Assembly (NCBI GenBank): GCA_019637315.1
Contig: JAHBVU010000023.1
Location: 1-49,609 of the forward strand
DNA from: Gemmatimonadales bacterium
GTDB taxonomy: Bacteria > Gemmatimonadota > Gemmatimonadetes > Gemmatimonadales > GWC2-71-9
Length of the DNA: 49,609 bases
Reading direction: 5' to 3'
Positions 46,116 to 49,609 of the stretch are shown one piece after another; within the stretch, counting starts at the first letter, position 1, and each line of letters begins with the position of its first letter. The translations under genes were made by a program, and so were the position numbers. A model generated the notes under the pieces. That model saw only the letters and a list, made by a program, of their open reading frames with translations, was not told the origin of the DNA and ran no database searches.

Positions 46116-47405
46116 CTAGCCGCGAGCGAGGTTGGGGTTGTTGCGGCGTTCGATGTCAGGCAGGGGAAAACAGGTCATCGTGCCGTAGCTCCCTCCCTGC
46201 CTGAATGGTGTTCCGGCGGGCGGCAGGAACGGCAGATTGAGTCGGATCAGGTCGCCCAGACGGTGCGACTCGAGGAAGAGCTCGCGCCGCCGCTCTTCGA
46301 GCAGGGCCGATCGGACCGCCTCGAGCGATTGACTCCCGGAGTAGGCTGGCAGGCTCGCCGCGCCGCGAAGTTCGTCGATGATGGCAATTGCCCCGATCGG
46401 GTCGTTTGCCGCCAGTCGGGCCTCACCGACGATCAGGCGGGCCTCGGCCCACCGTGCGATCGGCATCGGGCTCGAGGGCGTGGCGTACTTGTTCGGGTAG
46501 ACGAGCTGGTTGCCGTTCAGCGTCGTGAGGCCGCTGTAGGTGAGGGATACCCGGGGATCAGGGGTACCGTTGGTCGAAAGGTGCCAGTAGAAGGAGTCGA
46601 CCGCTGCGCGGCTCTCGATTCGAATCCACTGATGCAGCTGGTTGGTCGATCGCCAGTTGACCCCGGCAAATCGGGCGTTGCGGACGAACCCTGCGGGAAT
46701 CGTGGCGGCGTCAGCCGCTGCGTCATTCGGTCGACCCAGGTTGAGACGGGTTCGGGCCCGCCCCAGGCGGGCGAAGTTCGCGAGCGCCGGGTCATTCGCC
46801 GCCGTGGCTTCCGCAATCGCAGCGGTGAACCTGGCTTCGGCGACTGCCCAGGCCGCTGCACGAGACAGTTCAGGCCCGGCGTCGATTGCGAGCGAGCACA
46901 TCCCTTCGCCGAGAAGGAGAATGCTGTAAGCTTCGTAGGCCGAGGTCTGCGCTAGCAGAACCGCACGCTGCGGTACCTCGGCGTCTGACCACCCTGTCAA
47001 TAGCTCATGGGCGCGTTTGTTACCGAATCGGGCCGTGGATAGGGACGCATAGACGCCGATCTGCCCCCCTGCACCGGAAGAGCACTGCGCGGTGGCGTAG
47101 GTCCCGCCAAGCGCCGTGAAAGTCCGGCGCTCGTAGTCGAAGCTGTTGTTGTCGCCCCAGGCGACCTCGTCGGCCACCAGACCGCCAGCCAGCGTGTAAT
47201 TGGAAAAGGCACAATCGAAGTCGTTGATGGCGCTGCGGACCAGCAGCGCGGCATTGGCGGGTGTTTCGAGGTCCGACGCGAGGACCTGATCCACACTGGT
47301 GACTTCGAGCAGGCCGTCGAAAATGGAACAGGCTGACAACGTAGCGGTCAGCAGACAGAGCGCAGCTCCCCGACGGGACGCGGCGCGGAATCGTCGTGAT
47401 GGCAT
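46116..47405 (-). CDS. SusD/RagB-like outer-membrane lipoprotein
   Basis: This 429-aa protein has a lipobox (ATLSAC, Cys26) and is predicted to sit on the outer face of the outer membrane as the lid of the SusC channel. Helical TPR-like pairs typical of SusD are seen (RAVLLAQTSAYEAYSILLLGE, EARFTAAIAEA, WAEARLIVGEARLAANDP), and LLEERRRELFLESHRLGDLIRL is the family's C-terminal hallmark. I use ATG 47405, which has GGAG 6 nt upstream. A start at 47450 overlapping the SusC stop (TGATG) is possible but lacks a Shine-Dalgarno. The substrate, a glycan or peptide, cannot be told from sequence. Confidence 0.87.
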   Translation of the reverse strand: MPSRRFRAASRRGAALCLLTATLSACSIFDGLLEVTSVDQVLASDLETPANAALLVRSAINDFDCAFSNYTLAGGLVADEVAWGDNNSFDYERRTFTALGGTYATAQCSSGAGGQIGVYASLSTARFGNKRAHELLTGWSDAEVPQRAVLLAQTSAYEAYSILLLGEGMCSLAIDAGPELSRAAAWAVAEARFTAAIAEATAANDPALANFARLGRARTRLNLGRPNDAAADAATIPAGFVRNARFAGVNWRSTNQLHQWIRIESRAAVDSFYWHLSTNGTPDPRVSLTYSGLTTLNGNQLVYPNKYATPSSPMPIARWAEARLIVGEARLAANDPIGAIAIIDELRGAASLPAYSGSQSLEAVRSALLEERRRELFLESHRLGDLIRLNLPFLPPAGTPFRQGGSYGTMTCFPLPDIERRNNPNLARG

Positions 47406-47449
47406 GGGATCTCCGGGCGACATCGTGTATGCGTCGTATCGTGTGGTCA

Positions 47450-49609
47450 TCAGAAGGAGAGTCGGACCGCGCCGACGATTCTGGTCAGCGGAGGCGTGTT
47501 GCCATAGCTGGTGGCGCCGAAAACATCCCCCACTGAGATGCTGGTCTCCGGATCGATACCGGTAAAATTCGTCCAGGTTGCCACGTTGTACGCGGAAAGC
47601 GTAACAGATCCGCGCGCAGCGCCCAGGCTACGCACCCAGCCCTCCGGCAACGTGTAATTGGCCGAGACTTCACGCAGCTTGGTATAACTGGCGTCGGACA
47701 AGGCATAGTTGAGGGAACTCCGCGTCTGCGCCCCGGCAACCTCTGATGTCGTGAAGGCGCTCTCCTCATGCAGCTGTCGACAAGTGCTGCTCTCGGCGCA
47801 CCGTCCCGACATGTCGCCATCGATCATCCACCGGCCGCGGCTGACTTCCACCATGGCCGTCAAGCGAAGCCGGTTGAACAGCGTCAACGTGGGTGCCAGT
47901 GACCCGGTCGTGGTTGGCAAACTCCGCTGATGGAACACGGCAGGTGCGGAGGCGCAGGCTACCCCGCCGCCGCTTCCGTTGTCGCAAAGAACGTTGATGG
48001 CCTGTCCGGTAGCGTTGAGGTCAGCCGAGATGATCTTGGGGCCGAACCACGACGCAATGGGATATCCGACTTGGTGCCGCAAGTTGCCGAGCGAGATAAA
48101 CCCATTGGGATTACCCACTTCGAGGACTTCATCGTTGTTGTGGGCGATGTTGGCAAGCAGCTCCAGCGCCGCGGGACGGGACTCGATCAGCAAGGTACTA
48201 ACCTGCAGTTCGAAACCGCGGTTGCGAATCTTGCCAAGGTTGGCCAATCGGGTGCCCGGGAAGCCGGCGGATGGTGCGAGCTCCTGGGCCACGATCGCGT
48301 CGCGGGTTGTCTTGTGGTACCAGGTGAAGTCGACCCCGACGCGCTCATTGAGGAGCCCCAACTCGAAACCTGCTTCGAGCTCGACGCCGCGTTCGGGCTT
48401 GAGATCCGGATTGCCAACCGCCGACGGTGTTACCGCCGGATTGCCGTCGCCGCCGGTGGTGGGCAGGTAGCGACGGAGCGCGGCGAAGGCCGCCGGCTGC
48501 TGACCGGACTGTCCGTAGCTGGCGCGAAGGCGGAGCGTGTTGAACAGGTTGGATGGGCCGAAAGGCTCGTCACTCACCACCCATGCCAGGCCGATCTTGG
48601 GGTATACGGCGGCGTTGAAGTCCGAACCGAAAGCGCTGTTGTCGTCGGCACGGATCCCGGCGGTCAGGAAAAGGCGACGCTGCCAGCTGAGCTGCTGCTG
48701 CAGGAAGGTTCCCACCGTAGTGTTGTTGATCACCCCGTCTTCGCTGACGGAGGTTCGGGCAGTCGACGAGAGGGCCTCGAGGCCGCCGGTCGGGAAGGCA
48801 TCGCCCCGTGCGGTCTTCCGGCTCTCGATCCGGCGGTACAGCTGCAGGCCGACGGAGGTTTGCGACTCAATCGACCCGAGTTGAGCGGTTGCGGTGCTGG
48901 CGAAGTCGACCGTTGCCGTCCGCGCGCTGCGATCCTGGATGGTCTTGCTGCCGGCGCCGAGCCCGCCGCCAAAGACCGCCAGCAGCCGATCGTTCATTCG
49001 GGGAATCAGGTTGATGTTGTTCTCACTGATCCGGTCGATTCCCAGGTTGAGGCGCTGGCTGAGCCAGCCCGTCGGCCGATGCTCGAGCTGGAGTCCACCC
49101 GTCACGCGGTCGAGCCCCTGCGAGAAGAAGAACGCCTCCTGCCAGTCGCGAGGGGCGCCGAAGGTCCATCCGCCGCTCGGACTGTCGGCCAGAAGGGGCC
49201 GGCCATGAATCAGCGACCAGACCGGACCTCCGAACCCGCCGTCGGCGGGGAAGTTCGTCAACCCGGTCAAGTAGCCGACATTGGCTGTGACGCGGAGAGA
49301 CGGCATTGGTGCCGTAGTCAGGTTGAGCCGTCCGCCAGTTCGCCGCATGTCGTTGGTCGGGTCGATGCCTTCCTGTTGCTCGAAGTTGCCGCTCAGGAAG
49401 TACTGGAGCGCATCGGTACCCCCGCTGACATTGAGGCCGTATGTCTGACTGTGACCGGTCCGAAACGGCGACCGCCCGGCTGCCTCTTCCCGCTCGACGA
49501 AGTTGAGGGAGAACGGCTGCCCGGCCGGATTGGTTGCCCAGCTGGGGCCGATCCGTTCCGCCGGGTTGGCAAACCAGCTGGCCCCTTGCGTCGTGATGAC
49601 GTCCCAGGC
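47450..49609 (-). CDS. SusC/RagA-type TonB-dependent receptor, 5'-truncated
   Basis: The frame is open from the window edge (719 residues visible), so the signal peptide, plug domain and start are missing. The visible part is beta-barrel with SusC/RagA features: GHSQTYGLNVSGGTDALQYFLSGNFEQQ, RLRASYGQSGQQP, NPDLKPERGVELEAG and VGYPIASWFG. The C-terminus ends GAVRLSF with the usual terminal Phe. A long inserted loop carries a Cys-rich stretch (CAESSTCRQ), perhaps a disulfide. Together with the SusD-like protein it should form a pedal-bin transporter for oligosaccharides or peptides. The first Met at 49348 is internal and not the start. Confidence 0.9.
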   Translation of the reverse strand, partial: AWDVITTQGASWFANPAERIGPSWATNPAGQPFSLNFVEREEAAGRSPFRTGHSQTYGLNVSGGTDALQYFLSGNFEQQEGIDPTNDMRRTGGRLNLTTAPMPSLRVTANVGYLTGLTNFPADGGFGGPVWSLIHGRPLLADSPSGGWTFGAPRDWQEAFFFSQGLDRVTGGLQLEHRPTGWLSQRLNLGIDRISENNINLIPRMNDRLLAVFGGGLGAGSKTIQDRSARTATVDFASTATAQLGSIESQTSVGLQLYRRIESRKTARGDAFPTGGLEALSSTARTSVSEDGVINNTTVGTFLQQQLSWQRRLFLTAGIRADDNSAFGSDFNAAVYPKIGLAWVVSDEPFGPSNLFNTLRLRASYGQSGQQPAAFAALRRYLPTTGGDGNPAVTPSAVGNPDLKPERGVELEAGFELGLLNERVGVDFTWYHKTTRDAIVAQELAPSAGFPGTRLANLGKIRNRGFELQVSTLLIESRPAALELLANIAHNNDEVLEVGNPNGFISLGNLRHQVGYPIASWFGPKIISADLNATGQAINVLCDNGSGGGVACASAPAVFHQRSLPTTTGSLAPTLTLFNRLRLTAMVEVSRGRWMIDGDMSGRCAESSTCRQLHEESAFTTSEVAGAQTRSSLNYALSDASYTKLREVSANYTLPEGWVRSLGAARGSVTLSAYNVATWTNFTGIDPETSISVGDVFGATSYGNTPPLTRIVGAVRLSF

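Noticed and set aside
1-49609. CRISPR arrays, tRNA or rRNA genes
   Set aside because: No regularly spaced repeats and no tRNA-like cloverleaf or rRNA segments were noticed on reading both strands; a dedicated scan was not possible here.

Overview
The window is a GC-rich, densely coded stretch of bacterial chromosome with about 48 genes on both strands. Many neighbours overlap by 4 bp (ATGA, GTGA or TGATG junctions). The mix of genes points to an aerobic, free-living Gram-negative: TonB-dependent receptors, a SusC/SusD pair, many lipoproteins with lipobox signals, a WD40-like/amidohydrolase fusion, a three-subunit succinate dehydrogenase, NDH-2 and a multicopper oxidase. Gene content and style resemble Gemmatimonadota. 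That placement is inference from sequence character, not a database match. I saw no transposase, integrase, rRNA, tRNA or CRISPR array. Apart from a VapBC pair the region looks like ordinary chromosome.

Layout. 1-5.3 kb: a 5'-truncated RNase HI gene, then a tightly overlapping series (zinc-ribbon protein, membrane protein, 3-hydroxyacyl-CoA dehydrogenase, lipoprotein, FAD-linked oxidase). 5.3-7.7 kb: FecA-like TonB receptor behind a Fur-like palindrome. 7.9-11.2 kb: secreted WD40-like/amidohydrolase fusion. 11.2-14.2 kb (minus): VapBC with a perfect palindrome at its promoter, a radical SAM-HhH protein, and an aquaporin. 14.4-17.6 kb: thyA-folA, then a multicopper oxidase with permuted domain order. 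17.8-21.65 kb: a four-gene operon (two ATP-grasp ligases, a GNAT acetyltransferase and a lysine 2,3-aminomutase) closed by a strong terminator. 21.7-22.7 kb: ornithine cyclodeaminase/mu-crystallin family protein. 22.8-26 kb: an M23 peptidase diverging from a GntR/YtrA-like regulator-ABC transporter operon across a 38-bp dyad. 26-29.9 kb (minus): AraC-like regulator, peptide-type solute-binding lipoprotein, ThrE-type exporter. 29.9-33.2 kb: a probable zinc or other metal locus (small CxxC protein, ZnuD-like receptor, Asp/His-rich lipoprotein). 33.3-36.8 kb: SDR, GAF-like protein, HMA metallochaperone, DoxX and TPR proteins. 36.9-40.3 kb (minus): sdhCAB. 40.5-44.3 kb: DMT permease and an overlapping set (96-aa protein, NDH-2, QueG, VOC protein). 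44.4-49.6 kb (minus): serine hydrolase, NTF2-like lipoprotein, and SusD with a SusC cut by the window edge.

The best candidate for an undescribed system is the 17.8-21.65 kb operon. The aminomutase keeps the two aspartates that hold the lysine side chain in known lysine 2,3-aminomutases, so it probably makes beta-lysine. Two different D-Ala-D-Ala-ligase-like enzymes and an acetyltransferase, all translationally coupled, could then ligate or cap it. This would give a beta-lysine peptide, conjugate or compatible solute. Other points of note are the palindromic divergent operator at 24 kb with an apparently leaderless GTG start, the permuted oxidase, and the metal locus at 30-33 kb.
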